From: Synechococcaceae cyanobacterium SM2_3_1
GTDB lineage: Bacteria; Cyanobacteriota; Cyanobacteriia; Thermostichales; Thermostichaceae
Assembly (NCBI GenBank): GCA_012030715.1
Contig: JAAUUJ010000013.1
Coordinates: 1 to 43,557 of the forward strand
Direction: 5' to 3'
DNA length: 43,557 bases
A model generated the notes under the pieces. It worked only from the letters and a program-made list of their open reading frames with translations, did not search any database and was not told the origin of the DNA. The first letter of the stretch is position 1. Each line of letters opens with the position of its first letter. The position numbers and the translations under genes were made by a program. Below are positions 8,688-17,816 of the stretch, one piece after another.

Positions 8688-8896
8688 TATGTTTCAGACC
8701 TAGTTACAGGATTAATAATAATATACCTTCCTTATTGGATGTGATATCAATGCTGGGATAAATCGCTAGCTTGTCATAGAAAAGCAACTCAAATATGTAG
8801 TCTTCGATAATAAGTTTGTAGGAATCTATAGTGTCACTTATCATGGCCCCTACTCTGTGCTATTGTCACAAACCAAGAGAAGTAGCAGAACATATA

Positions 8897-9214
8897 ATGT
8901 ACCTGACACCCAAAGAGCAAGAGCGCCTGACAATTTTCACTGCAGCAGAAATTGCTCGTCGTCGCAAAGAGAGGGGGAAAAAACTCAATATTCCTGAATC
9001 AATCGCCTTTATTACCGATGTGATCATGGAAGGGGCAAGAGATGACAGATCGGTTGCTCAGTTGATGTCTGAAGGCGCGACATTACTCACAACTGAAGAT
9101 GTCATGCCAGGTGTAGCTGAGTTGATTCCACTTATTCAAGTTGAAGCTCATTTTCTTGATGGCACAAAACTTGTCAGTATTGATCATCCCATTCGTCCCC
9201 CTCTTCAGGAGTAA
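8897..9214 (+). CDS. ureA: Urease subunit gamma UreA
   Basis: The 105-residue gamma subunit of urease begins [20 protein letters not shown] and contains the family core [11 protein letters not shown] and MSEGATLL. The frame is open from a GTG at 8831, but the ATG at 8897 gives the normal length of about 100, so I start there. No exact NtcA box lies in the 209-nt gap upstream; the nearest match is GTA-N8-TAG at 8818-8831 with the wrong -10 spacing. First gene of ureABCGDEF, with ureB 2 nt downstream. Confidence 0.93.
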   Translation: MYLTPKEQERLTIFTAAEIARRRKERGKKLNIPESIAFITDVIMEGARDDRSVAQLMSEGATLLTTEDVMPGVAELIPLIQVEAHFLDGTKLVSIDHPIRPPLQE

Positions 9215-9216
9215 TC

Positions 9217-9603
9217 ATGACAGCATCTGCATTTTCTTATGGAATTCCTGGACAGATCTGGTGTGAGGAGGGAGAGCTGGAATTAAATGCTGGCCGAGAA
9301 TCACGGCGAATTACTGTTGCCAATCAAGGTGATCGACCGATTCAAGTCGGATCCCACTACCATTTTTTTGAGGTGAACCGTGCTCTGCACTTTGATCGAG
9401 AGCAAGCTTACGGGTTTCGCCTGGATATTCCGGCTGGTACAGCTGTCCGCTTTGAGCCTGGAGACACGAAAGACGTCACCTTAGTTGCACTAGCTGGGCA
9501 ACGTCGGGTATTGGGTCTGAATCATTTAGTTGATGGTGAGCTTGATCACGCGAGCGTCAAGGAAACTGCTATGCAACGTATCCAGGATCAGAGATTTTCT
9601 TAG
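9217..9603 (+). CDS. ureB: Urease subunit beta UreB
   Basis: The 128-residue beta subunit of urease contains the pattern [20 protein letters not shown] and the ending segment [12 protein letters not shown]. It has a somewhat longer C-terminal tail (from about residue 106) than the usual 100-110. AGGAGT at the end of ureA serves as ribosome binding site, and the ATG lies 2 nt after the ureA stop, which indicates translational coupling. It assembles with UreA and UreC into the (ABC)3 enzyme. Confidence 0.93.
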   Translation: MTASAFSYGIPGQIWCEEGELELNAGRESRRITVANQGDRPIQVGSHYHFFEVNRALHFDREQAYGFRLDIPAGTAVRFEPGDTKDVTLVALAGQRRVLGLNHLVDGELDHASVKETAMQRIQDQRFS

Positions 9604-9636
9604 TCTTCTCACAAGTTTCAAAAAAAGGTGTCGAGT

Positions 9637-11343
9637 ATGCGAATCAGTCGAGAGCGTTACGCTGAGCTATTTGGACCAACTACTGGAGATCGCATCCGGC
9701 TGGCGGACACATCATTGGTGGTGGAAGTTGAAAATGATTTCACCCGATATGGAGATGAGTGTGTCTTTGGTGGCGGCAAAACACTGCGAGATGGATTGGG
9801 CTTGGCAGCAGGGGTGACAGCCGCTGAAGGGGCCCTGGATTTTGTGATCACCAATGCCACAATCATGGATCCGGTACTCGGCATCATTAAAGGGGATATC
9901 GGGATCAAGAATGGCCGCATTGTCGGTATTGGCAAGGCTGGCAACCCTGGGATCATGGAAGGAGTTGATCCCAATTTGGTTATTAGCGCCAATACCGATG
10001 TAAGGGCAGGAGAAGGTCTGATTGCCACGCCTGGTGGTATTGATGGCCATGTCCACTTTGACAGTGCAGGATTGTGTGCAGAAGCTTTATCCAGCGGGAT
10101 CACCACCATGATTGGCGGTGGGCTGGGTCCAGTGACAGTGGGGATCTGCTCCAGTGGTCGGCGCAATCTCGAGATCATGCTGCGGGCGGCAGAAGCCTTT
10201 CCCATTAACTTCGGGTTTTTGGGTAAGGGCAGTTCTAGTTTGCCTAACAGTTTGGCTGAGCAGATGCTTTCAGGAGCGATTGGCCTCAAAATCCATGAAG
10301 ATTGGGGAGCGATGCCAGCAACAATTGATACCTGCTTGCAGGTTGCTGATATCTATGATTTTCAAGTGCAGTTGCACACCGATACGTTGAATGAATCGGG
10401 ATATGTAGAGGATACGCTGGCCGCTATCGCGGGTCGCACCATTCACATGTATCACACAGAAGGTGCGGGAGGTGGACACGCCCCTGACATTATCAAGGTT
10501 GCTAGCTTCCCCCATTGTCTCCCCTCTTCCACCAATCCCACCAATCCCTACACCGTCAATACCTTTGATGAACACCTGGATATGGTGATGGTCTGTCATC
10601 ACCTCAATCGCCGGATTCCTGAAGATGTGGCTTTTGCTGAGTCACGCATTCGTGCTGAGACCATTGCGGCTGAAGATATCCTGCACGATCTAGGTGCAAT
10701 CAGCATGATGGGATCTGACAGCCAGGGGATGGGCCGCATTGGAGAAGTCATCTGTCGCACCTGGCAGTTGGCCTCTAAGATGAAAGATCAACGGGGGATA
10801 CTGCCTGAGGATAGCAATCGCAATGACAACCAGCGAGCGTTACGCTACCTGGCCAAGTACACCATTAATCCAGCAAGGACCTACGGCATTGATGATTATG
10901 TCGGTTCCCTAGAGGCTGGCAAAATAGCTGATATCGTGTTGTGGAGACCCGGGTTTTTTGGCATTAAGCCTGAACTGATCATTAAAGGTGGATTTATTGC
11001 CTGGGCCGCGATGGGCGAGTCGAACGCTTCACTCATGACTTGTGAGCCCATCCTCTATCGCCCACAGTGGAGCAGTTATGGCAGCGCTGCAGCAGTCACA
11101 TCAGCCTGTTTTGTAACTCAGGCAGCACTGGATCAGGGATTGTCAGATCAACTGGGGTTACGTAAGCACTTCTTGCCTGTGCGTAAAACTCGCAACTTAA
11201 GTAAAAAAGATATGCTGCATAACTCAGCCTGTCCTGCTATTGAAGTGGATCCTGACACCTTTCAAGTGCGGGTGGATGGAGATCTGGCTACCTGTGATCC
11301 GGTGCAAGAGGTGCCATTGGGGCGACTGTATATGTTCCGTTGA
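9637..11343 (+). CDS. ureC: Urease catalytic subunit alpha UreC, divergent type
   Basis: The 568-residue nickel enzyme splits urea to ammonia and carbamate (EC 3.5.1.5). All active-site residues are present: His138 and His140 (GGIDGHVH), the carbamylated Lys218 (GLKIHEDWG), His247, His273, the flap Cys320-His321 (MVCHHLN) and Asp361 (SDSQ). It differs from mainstream bacterial and cyanobacterial UreC. The nickel-site motif reads DGHVHFDSA instead of DTHIH(F/W)ICPQ, and the conserved GT-ATTCTPGPW block is replaced by [16 protein letters not shown] at about 164-179, three residues shorter. It resembles the second urease type of some actinobacteria and proteobacteria. I start at ATG 9637 (AAAGG eight bases upstream) rather than GTG 9628. 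Confidence 0.93.
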   Translation: MRISRERYAELFGPTTGDRIRLADTSLVVEVENDFTRYGDECVFGGGKTLRDGLGLAAGVTAAEGALDFVITNATIMDPVLGIIKGDIGIKNGRIVGIGKAGNPGIMEGVDPNLVISANTDVRAGEGLIATPGGIDGHVHFDSAGLCAEALSSGITTMIGGGLGPVTVGICSSGRRNLEIMLRAAEAFPINFGFLGKGSSSLPNSLAEQMLSGAIGLKIHEDWGAMPATIDTCLQVADIYDFQVQLHTDTLNESGYVEDTLAAIAGRTIHMYHTEGAGGGHAPDIIKVASFPHCLPSSTNPTNPYTVNTFDEHLDMVMVCHHLNRRIPEDVAFAESRIRAETIAAEDILHDLGAISMMGSDSQGMGRIGEVICRTWQLASKMKDQRGILPEDSNRNDNQRALRYLAKYTINPARTYGIDDYVGSLEAGKIADIVLWRPGFFGIKPELIIKGGFIAWAAMGESNASLMTCEPILYRPQWSSYGSAAAVTSACFVTQAALDQGLSDQLGLRKHFLPVRKTRNLSKKDMLHNSACPAIEVDPDTFQVRVDGDLATCDPVQEVPLGRLYMFR

Positions 11344-11354
11344 GGTGACAAGGT

Positions 11355-12008
11355 ATGGGTACTCACAGTGCTGCTCGTCTGGGTATTGGCGGTCCGGTAG
11401 GCAGTGGTAAAACGGCCTTAATTGAAAATTTGGTCCCCCGCCTCATAGCTGCTGCGGTAGAGGTGGCAGTGGTGACCAACGATCTCTTGACTCAGGAAGA
11501 CGCTGAACGCTTGCGTAAAGGATGTTTGCTGCCACCGGAACGGATCAGGGGTGTCGAAACAGGCAGTTGCCCCCACACTGCGATTCGTGAAGATCCGACC
11601 ATGAACTTGATGGCAATTTCTGAGCTGGAGGCCGTTTTTCCAGAGCTGGATTTGATCTTGGTAGAAAGTGGTGGAGATAATCTTGCCTCTACCTTCAGTT
11701 ATGACCTAGTAGATGCTTATATCTTTGTCATTGATGTAGGAGCTGGGGATGATATACCCCGCAAGCGTGGACCAGGGTTTCAACAAGCTGATCTGGTTGT
11801 GATCAACAAGATTGATATTGCCCCTTATGTCGGAGCAGATCTGGATTTGATTCGCCAAGAGGCAGCAACCCGACGGTATCCTAAGCCTGTTATTTACACA
11901 AACTGTAAAACTGGCCAAGGGGTAGAAGAGGTGATGGCCTTTATCTCTCAGACCTTATTGTTTCAGGCAGATCCTGCCCCCACTGCTACGAGCTTACAGT
12001 CATGTTAG
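11355..12008 (+). CDS. ureG: Urease accessory GTPase UreG
   Basis: The 217-residue SIMIBI-class GTPase delivers nickel to apo-urease. The P-loop GPVGSGKT is at residues 13-20, followed by the metal-binding CPH in [13 protein letters not shown], the ESGGDNLA switch and the guanine-specificity motif NKID. There is no His-rich N-terminus. It lies 11 nt after ureC and its stop overlaps the ureD start by 7 nt. In most cyanobacteria ureG is not placed between ureC and ureD. Confidence 0.93.
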   Translation: MGTHSAARLGIGGPVGSGKTALIENLVPRLIAAAVEVAVVTNDLLTQEDAERLRKGCLLPPERIRGVETGSCPHTAIREDPTMNLMAISELEAVFPELDLILVESGGDNLASTFSYDLVDAYIFVIDVGAGDDIPRKRGPGFQQADLVVINKIDIAPYVGADLDLIRQEAATRRYPKPVIYTNCKTGQGVEEVMAFISQTLLFQADPAPTATSLQSC

Positions 12009-12874
12009 TTCCAGTTTCTCCTACAAAAGAGCAAACCAATGCGCAGCTAACATTGACAGTATTGCAGGATAGTAAGGGCTTTTCACGATTGGTGCGAAGT
12101 TATTCTCACTACCCTTTTCGCCTTTCCCCTCCACTTCAGCTTTCTTCTCAGGATCAAGAATGCCTCTATCTCTACCTGATGAACACAGCTCCGGGCTGGC
12201 TAGCTAAGGATCGAGTTCGATCTGAGATTCATCTGGGCTCAGAGGCACGGCTATTCTTAACGGATCAGGCAGCTACGAAAGTACATAGTATGCCTGAAGT
12301 AAAGGATAAGGCACAGGTTCATACCGAAGTGAGCTTGTCTCCTGGAGCATTTCTGGAATGGCTTCCTGAACCTGTGATCCTCTATCGCGAGGCTTCACTA
12401 CAGCAGACATGCAAGTTGATAGTAGCTGAGGATGCTGGCTTTGTATTGAGTGAAATCATGGTGCCAGGAAGGCTAGCTCGGGGAGAGGTTTTTCAATTTC
12501 GTCAGTACAGTAACCGAGTGGTGGTTATGGATAATAGGGAAATGGTCCGTTGGATCGACTCTGGTCAACTGACTGGACTTAATAATCCCTTAACTCAGAG
12601 TCCGCTCTTAAAAGATCTTCCCATCACAGGAACTTTGTACGTTGTCCCTCCACAACCACAAATTTTGCCACAACTACAGGAAAAACTGCACTTGCTAAGT
12701 GAAGGTAGAAAGAATGAGCTGATCCTGGGTGTCTCTCGTTTACCAGATGGCAAGGGGTTGATCATGCGTAGTCTTTCAACACGAGCCAGCTGGATCCGTG
12801 AGATCCACTACACTGCACTTAATCTTGTCCGCAATTTGATGGGATTGCCAGAATTGCCCGAGGCACCTAAATGA
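12002..12874 (+). CDS. ureD: Urease accessory protein UreD (UreH)
   Basis: The 290-residue scaffold binds apo-urease and recruits UreF and UreG for nickel insertion. It is recognisable by [25 protein letters not shown] and [11 protein letters not shown]. It overlaps ureG by 7 nt at the start and ureE by 4 nt (ATGA) at the end, so translation is coupled. UreD is the least conserved urease protein, and its place after ureG fits the block being inherited as one unit. Confidence 0.9.
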   Translation: MLVPVSPTKEQTNAQLTLTVLQDSKGFSRLVRSYSHYPFRLSPPLQLSSQDQECLYLYLMNTAPGWLAKDRVRSEIHLGSEARLFLTDQAATKVHSMPEVKDKAQVHTEVSLSPGAFLEWLPEPVILYREASLQQTCKLIVAEDAGFVLSEIMVPGRLARGEVFQFRQYSNRVVVMDNREMVRWIDSGQLTGLNNPLTQSPLLKDLPITGTLYVVPPQPQILPQLQEKLHLLSEGRKNELILGVSRLPDGKGLIMRSLSTRASWIREIHYTALNLVRNLMGLPELPEAPK

Positions 12875-13391
12875 TATGGATAGCTCAACAATACCTGGGT
12901 AACTGGACCACAGACCAATCCCTTTCAAAACAGTTGCGACAAACACAATCACAAAAAAAGTGCCTGGAGGTTGATATAGATTCTTCTGATAACTCTAAGG
13001 GTCGGATTTACATCTGTGCTCGCACAGGAGAGTCATTGGGGATCATCAAAGAACGTGTAGTTAAGCTACAAGAAGGAGATATTTTCAAATAGACAATGGA
13101 TACCTATTGCTTATCCATCTCAAGCCACAAAGGGTGATAGCTATTCGTTGGAATGGCTCCCAATGTCTGGATGGACTAGCTCTAATTCACCTAGGACATA
13201 CACTTGGCAATCACCACTGGCCAATCATCGTTCGTGATGATTGTATTCTGGTCGATCTAGTTTTTGATCCCGAAGATATGGAAGTAACACTGAGAGCATT
13301 CCAGATCCCGGGCCTCAGTTTTACCTATGAAGATCATCAACCTGGAGCACTAGAATTTCATCAAGCAAAGCATTCTAATCACTATCATTAG
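12871..13391 (+). CDS. ureE: Urease nickel metallochaperone UreE, split by a one-base frameshift
   Basis: Two adjacent frames form one UreE. The first (12871-13092) holds the N-terminal domain ending ESLGIIKERVVKLQEGDIFK. The second is open upstream of TTG 13107 and reads IDNGYLLLIHLKPQRVIAIRW, then the metal-binding domain with LIHLGHTLGNHHWPI and a His-rich tail (HQAKHSNHYH). Adding one A at the AAA of 13087-13089 joins them as GDIFKIDNGYLLL, giving about 173 residues. The family's conserved HLGN..HxP motif is intact. Probably a sequencing error; a genuine frameshift would leave urease without its own nickel chaperone. Confidence 0.85.
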
Positions 13392-13405
13392 CACGGTACA
13401 TCCTT

Positions 13406-14125
13406 ATGCCTTATGGCCAGACAGAATACAACTCTTTTTCTCCAAAACAGGCGGATCAGGAGTTGATCATGATGCAACTAGCAGACTCTTTCTTCCCTTC
13501 TGGAACCTTTACATTCTCACACGGATTAGAGGGTATGGTCCAAAAAGGGTACGTTCAATCCCCTGAGCACTTACTTGAGATGCTCACCCTGACTCTTCAG
13601 CAAAAACTAGGTCCCTGTGAACTAGTGGCACTGATCCATGCTCATCAAGCCAGTAGTGCTGAGAATATTGCTTTACTCAAAATAGTAGAACAGGTGCTCT
13701 GGACACACATACTAGTGGAGGAGGCACGAGAAACTTTGAGGCGAAGTGGGCAGGCGCTTCTGCGTGTAGCAGCGACAGTCTGGCCAGATCAACAATTGCA
13801 GCAGCTGAGTGATCCTGAAAGTTTTTATGGATTGCATCCCATTGTTTTCGCCGTTGTTGGTCGAGCAACAGGCTTAGATGCTCATAATACCGGACTAGCC
13901 TATGTACATGCCTATATTACAGGAATAGTAGGAGCAGCGATCCGGTTAGGGATCATTGGTCATATTCGAGCACAGCAGATCCGTTGGCAGCTAACACCTT
14001 GCCTGCAAGAGATCTGTAATGATGCTTGTCAAACAGACTTAGAGTCCTTGTGGTCTTTTTACCCACGACTTGACATTACACAAATGAACTACTGCTACCA
14101 GGAACAGCGATTATTTGCTAATTAA
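13406..14125 (+). CDS. ureF: Urease accessory protein UreF
   Basis: The 239-residue helical protein bridges UreD and UreG in the urease maturation complex. It shows the family pattern LADSFFPSGTFTFSHGLE near the N-terminus and YVHAYITGIVGAAIRLG towards the end. It begins 14 nt after ureE and closes the urease cluster. No strong terminator hairpin is visible after the stop. 14126-14382 holds no recognisable gene. Confidence 0.92.
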   Translation: MPYGQTEYNSFSPKQADQELIMMQLADSFFPSGTFTFSHGLEGMVQKGYVQSPEHLLEMLTLTLQQKLGPCELVALIHAHQASSAENIALLKIVEQVLWTHILVEEARETLRRSGQALLRVAATVWPDQQLQQLSDPESFYGLHPIVFAVVGRATGLDAHNTGLAYVHAYITGIVGAAIRLGIIGHIRAQQIRWQLTPCLQEICNDACQTDLESLWSFYPRLDITQMNYCYQEQRLFAN

Positions 14126-14382
14126 GCCCTCAGCATTTCCCAGGTTGACAAACTAAGAAGCACCTCGATTAATCCCCATGAATTACTTTCAAGTGCAGAA
14201 AAAATGGTCTTTAGTCCAGATTCCTGCTTGATTTATGCATTAACTCAATGTCGTATATTTAGACTAATCAATAACATATATAACGGTATGAAATGCTTTG
14301 TGAAAATACTCCATAAATTTCTAGCTTCTGAAAGCCGAAGAGTTTCTCTCTCGGAAACCACTCAAATAGCCACTTGACCATC

Positions 14383-15183
14383 TTAAAGCTCCTGCAGAGA
14401 TGCCAGTATTTCCTCGATCACGACAATTCGAGCTTTCGGGTTTTGTCTTCGCAAATACTCTATAAATCTGATTGTATTTTCTGTATTCCCTGTTTAATAG
14501 GCTTGTATGCAGGCTTTTCCATTCAAATAGTTCACTGCCCCATAATAGGCTTGACCTTGTTTCTCATTCTCAATCGGCACCTCAACTCTCGCATCACTCC
14601 TCCCCCAGACATAGCCACACATATCACCCCACCTTAAAAAGCTCTCATCTTCAAAATAGACAAGGATTCCCCCCTTTCTATCTCCTCTCGATGACTCTCT
14701 AACCAGGCGATAATCTCTTTTTTTTGCTTCCACTAACTCTGGGTCTGCCTTGGGATTATATTTTTGAGATTTCTTCTAGGAGATTCCAGCCTCACGAAAG
14801 AGTTCATAATAGCTTGTTCGCGATGAGAATATAACATCAAAACTTTTAGCAACGTAGTATTCTAACCCATGGAGATCCCAATAATTTTTACTTTTCAACC
14901 AGTCAATAGTTTGCTGTCTCTGTTCAGGAGTTAGGTATCCTTTTGACCCTTTATGACCCAATTTGAGTCCCTCAACACCATGGAGGAGATAAGCTTGCTT
15001 CCACTTGCTAATGAAGCCAGATACAATCTGTAAGACATCATGAATCTGTCGATGGGTATATCCCTGCAGGGTTATCCTTACGGCTATGGCTCGTTTGAGC
15101 TCTCTGGAATCAGGGTTAAACTCAATAAAAGCGACAAGGTATTCCATCACAGGTGAAGTTGACACTACAGACCAGTCTCTCAT
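14383..15183 (-). pseudogene. IS630-family transposase, remnant with two in-frame stops
   Basis: One minus-strand frame runs from ATG 15183 to TAA 14383-14385. It starts with a helix-turn-helix part (LKRAIAVRITLQGYTHRQIHDVL, then SKWKQAYLLHG). A TAG at 14776-14778 stands where IS630 transposases have Trp (AGIS-stop-KKSQKYNPKADPELVE; family consensus SWKK.QK.NPKADPE), so a TGG-to-TAG change is likely. Reading on gives the DDE part with VYFEDESFLRWGDMCGYVWGR, then a second stop TAA at 14494-14496 in QAY-stop-TGNTENTI. After IVVI the expected WDGASYH is missing and similarity ends. The element cannot make transposase. Confidence 0.85.
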
Positions 15184-15434
15184 ACATCATCTGCGATTGC
15201 TATATTCTAATTCTTCATCAGAAATATTATGAGATGCTGTATAATCAGTAACTTAAACATAATGATGACATCAATTGGTTTATGGCCAGCATTGCTCTTG
15301 CAATCTTTTTGGTGAATGTGTTCTAGAATAGGTCGAAACTCATCTCATGGAATCAACTCATTAAGGATGTTAAGGAACGGTTTCTTTTGTTGAGCTTATT
15401 TTGTCGATTTTCCCAATCCCAGAAACTCTGCTGA

Positions 15435-15680
15435 CCTATACTTACTCTTTACAGCCTTGCCTCTTCAATTTTATCAAAAAACTCCCATTATCAATTGATC
15501 GAAGTCCCCTATAGTTGCTACCAGGCAGAAGGAATATCCATAGGCTCAGGAGCTGTTGAGTCAAACGTCAAGCATCTGGGAGCCCAGATCAGGATCACAG
15601 GTGCACAATAGAAAGAGGAGAATGTCCCACGGGTGTTGAAACATCCTTCTGCCTATCTGAATGGACTGTTCTCGACTTAG
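15435..15680 (+). pseudogene. ISKra4-type transposase, C-terminal remnant
   Basis: The plus-strand frame reads ISIGSGAVESNVKHLG, then IRITGAQ-stop-KEENVPRVLKH and AYLNGLFST, matching the C-terminal end of ISKra4-type transposases (SIGSG.VES..KQI..R.KISGAQW..ENVPQ.L..R.AYLNG). The internal TAG at 15609-15611 replaces the conserved Trp. The frame begins just after a TGA at 15432, and nothing convincing of the N-terminal part is left in 15184-15434. A dead relic. Confidence 0.75.
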
Positions 15681-15730
15681 GACTTGCAAAACTGGGATGC
15701 ACCCGTCATTGGGGAGGTCAGTTGATCTCA

Positions 15731-15844
15731 ATGATATATAGTTTTCTGGAATCGATGCGTCTGCAAGGGAAAAATGCATTGGAAGAGTTATGTCGTCGAT
15801 TAGAACAGATGGGACGATGGCCACCGGAGCTTCAAGAGAGTTGA
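15731..15844 (+). pseudogene. Short coding relic, possibly from a mobile element
   Basis: A 37-residue frame, MIYSFLESMRLQG then ALEELCRRLEQMGRWPPELQES, has balanced protein-like composition but no ribosome binding site and no identifiable family. Its position between the transposase relic and the MITE-like element suggests that it is the tail of another inactivated element gene. It may be chance. Confidence 0.3.
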
Positions 15845-15873
15845 AGAAGATGTAGAACATGGACTTTGAGGTA

Positions 15874-15968
15874 TACAGCATTTCCCACTCAACTGAGGTA
15901 TGATCTTGGTCTGCATGGGCCACAGACAGTTAGGATTGCTGAAGTTCACTAGAGGGGAAAACGCTGTA
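15874..15968. repeat. 95-bp MITE-like element with terminal inverted repeats and TA flanks
   Basis: TACAGCATTTCCCACTCA... at 15874-15896 is an imperfect inverted repeat (18 of 23 positions) of 15946-15968, whose reverse complement begins TACAGCGTTTTCCCCTCT. If the outer TA on each side is a target duplication, the element is CAGC...GCTG flanked by TA, the hallmark of IS630/Tc1-mariner insertion. The interior is too short to code. It lies near the IS630 remnant, which could be a relative of its mobiliser. Confidence 0.55.
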
Positions 15969-16014
15969 TCATTCTCAATAAGCCCAGACTATTGCGGTGA
16001 CCAGTTACGGGAAA

Positions 16015-16854
16015 TTATTCAGCTTTTGGAACTTTTAGCTGCTTTACCAGCTCAACAGATAACCCACTCAGCTCCACAACCTCCTTAACAGACATCCCCT
16101 TCCGCAGCATATTGCGAGCAACCTCAATCAAACCTTCTTGTTTCCCCTCCTGGCGACCTTCCTGGAGGATCTGCTCATACCAAGGTGACTCTCTTAAAAC
16201 TGCCATGTCCCACCTCATGATTTCTTGCACCAATGGTAGCTCCAACACAAATCTGGCAAAAAAGGCCAGTAAGGGCTCAAACTCGGCCAGTTGTTGATTT
16301 TGTCGCAGCTCTTGGACTGCTCTCCGCACAACATCTTCATTTTCCCCGCCTCTCACCACTGGGACAAAAGGTAACAAGGCAGGTAGGGGCTGAGTGAAGA
16401 CCTGATCAACTTCCACTTCCCATAGATTAATAACTTGATAGTCTTGCCTCGCCTGGAGACCAAGGAAGGTGGATTCAAAGAATGCAGGAATCTCAGGATC
16501 TTGATTGGGTGGCAGGATGTTAATCAGCACGGGGTAAACAGGCAAGTCATACTTCTCTCTGGCAAGAGCGGCGTAGGCCGTCATGCGCTTCGGCATTTTT
16601 GAGGAGTAGTGTAACTGGAGCTCATTCAGGATCAGAAACTCTCCCAGATCAGGGCTGCTGACCTTGATGAGAACATCACTCTCACGGCTAATCCACTGAA
16701 ACTCGGACGACAGTACATCCAAAGTCCGCAAACCAGAAACACTCGTCACCCATTGAGCCCACGCTTCAGGATCCAGGCTAATGAGGCGTTTACCTCCAAT
16801 GTCCGCTTTCTTTGCCATGGCCAGATCAGCTCTCCGAGGAAGCTGAGGATCCAT
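16015..16854 (-). CDS. Rpn-like PD-(D/E)XK nuclease family protein
   Basis: The 279-residue soluble protein resembles the Rpn/'putative transposase' nucleases abundant in cyanobacteria. Its first half has a PD-(D/E)XK-like core: ESDVLIKVSSP with Asp, then FLILNELQLHY with the E-x-Q pair. The C-terminus carries a Gln/Glu/Gly stretch (LQEGRQEGKQEGLIEVARN) followed by a short helical KGMSVKEVVELSGLS tail, as usual in this family. Start at ATG 16854 with AGGA just upstream. RecA-independent recombination has been shown for E. coli Rpn proteins; the activity here is inferred. Confidence 0.75.
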   Translation of the reverse strand: MDPQLPRRADLAMAKKADIGGKRLISLDPEAWAQWVTSVSGLRTLDVLSSEFQWISRESDVLIKVSSPDLGEFLILNELQLHYSSKMPKRMTAYAALAREKYDLPVYPVLINILPPNQDPEIPAFFESTFLGLQARQDYQVINLWEVEVDQVFTQPLPALLPFVPVVRGGENEDVVRRAVQELRQNQQLAEFEPLLAFFARFVLELPLVQEIMRWDMAVLRESPWYEQILQEGRQEGKQEGLIEVARNMLRKGMSVKEVVELSGLSVELVKQLKVPKAE

Positions 16855-17018
16855 TTCCTCTCATCCGTCAAATTCATCACCTGCTGCGCAGGAAAGATGG
16901 TTTGGCCTCAGTGTAGCTTGGGGAGCATAGCAGCATCCAACCTCAGCAGCGATCACGAGAAGAGAGCCTTGCTATTGATGCTTCTGATCCATTGCTGAAT
17001 CTCTCTGCAGATCCTGTT

Positions 17019-17744
17019 TCAAGTTTGAAGCTGCATCGTAGGACGATCAAACCGTTGCCACTGACTCGGTGAGGGGGTGAGGAACTCATAGGCTCCTGCC
17101 GATTGTCCTGCTACTCCTGTGATCGTGATATCGAAAGAGAGTGATACCCGCAGATCATGGGTTTCATTCATGGTCACTGCATGGCGTTGCTTGGCAGGAA
17201 AGATCAGGATCCGGCCTTCAACCGGGGTGTAAGCCACCTGGAATTGGTTGAATTCATTCCATTCACAGATCACCTGTGTATTTTCACTGCCCAGGCCGGG
17301 ACAAACTTCATTCAGGCGAGCATCATCAATAAAGACCAGTTCCCCCCGATCCAGAGCGTCGGTTTGGGGCACGGCCACATAGTAAACCCCACTCACATGA
17401 GCTGTAGGATGATTATGGGCACCCACCGCCTGCCCCCAACGGGCCACAATCGGCCAGGATCGCTGGATGTAGAGTTCCACCTGCTTGAGATCAATCCCCA
17501 GTTCCTGCAGGTAAATGCGGGTATGAGTTTCCACCTGTGAGACGACCCAGGCAAAGCGAGGATCGGTATGCACCTGGGCAACACCGTGGAGATCTCCTGT
17601 CCAGGCCATGTCCGGAAAAGCCCGCCGCTCGCCGCTCGCCTTCTCCAATTGCAACACGGCATCCAACAGATCCTGCCGATGATCGGCAGCCTCGGAAAGA
17701 TCTTCCACATAAATGGCGAGAGGAAACCAGCTATCAGTGGGCAT
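17019..17744 (-). CDS. Putative 2OG-Fe(II) oxygenase-like protein (TIGR02466 type)
   Basis: The 241-residue protein shows a cupin-like core with HNHPTAHVSGVYYV and, 80 residues later, FPAKQRHAVTMN and RVSLSFDI. These fit the iron-ligand His residues and the 2-oxoglutarate-binding Arg of the TIGR02466 family of putative 2OG-Fe(II) oxygenases. Members are often phage or cyanobacterial proteins of unknown substrate. It has no signal peptide. It follows the histidine kinase gene on the same strand with a 72-nt gap. Confidence 0.7.
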   Translation of the reverse strand: MPTDSWFPLAIYVEDLSEAADHRQDLLDAVLQLEKASGERRAFPDMAWTGDLHGVAQVHTDPRFAWVVSQVETHTRIYLQELGIDLKQVELYIQRSWPIVARWGQAVGAHNHPTAHVSGVYYVAVPQTDALDRGELVFIDDARLNEVCPGLGSENTQVICEWNEFNQFQVAYTPVEGRILIFPAKQRHAVTMNETHDLRVSLSFDITITGVAGQSAGAYEFLTPSPSQWQRFDRPTMQLQT

Positions 17745-17816
17745 CGCAACGGATCCAATCGAAATACAGCCCCAGCATAGGTGCTGGAGGAGACTACCAC
17801 AAGCTTGGGGATCTGC

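Noticed and set aside
8818-8856. NtcA-like box GTA-N8-TAG with TACTCT downstream, before ureA
   Set aside because: The last base of the box is wrong and the spacing is 19 nt instead of 22, unlike the three exact sites in the window.
9657-10602. Long antisense frames (210 and 110 residues) inside ureC
   Set aside because: They are shadows of the strongly supported ureC on the other strand.
13087-13110. ureE as two separate small genes
   Set aside because: The two halves are the N- and C-terminal domains of one UreE and join smoothly with one base.
15561-15923. 120-residue minus-strand frame over the ISKra4 relic
   Set aside because: The plus strand carries the recognisable transposase motifs and the antisense peptide matches nothing.
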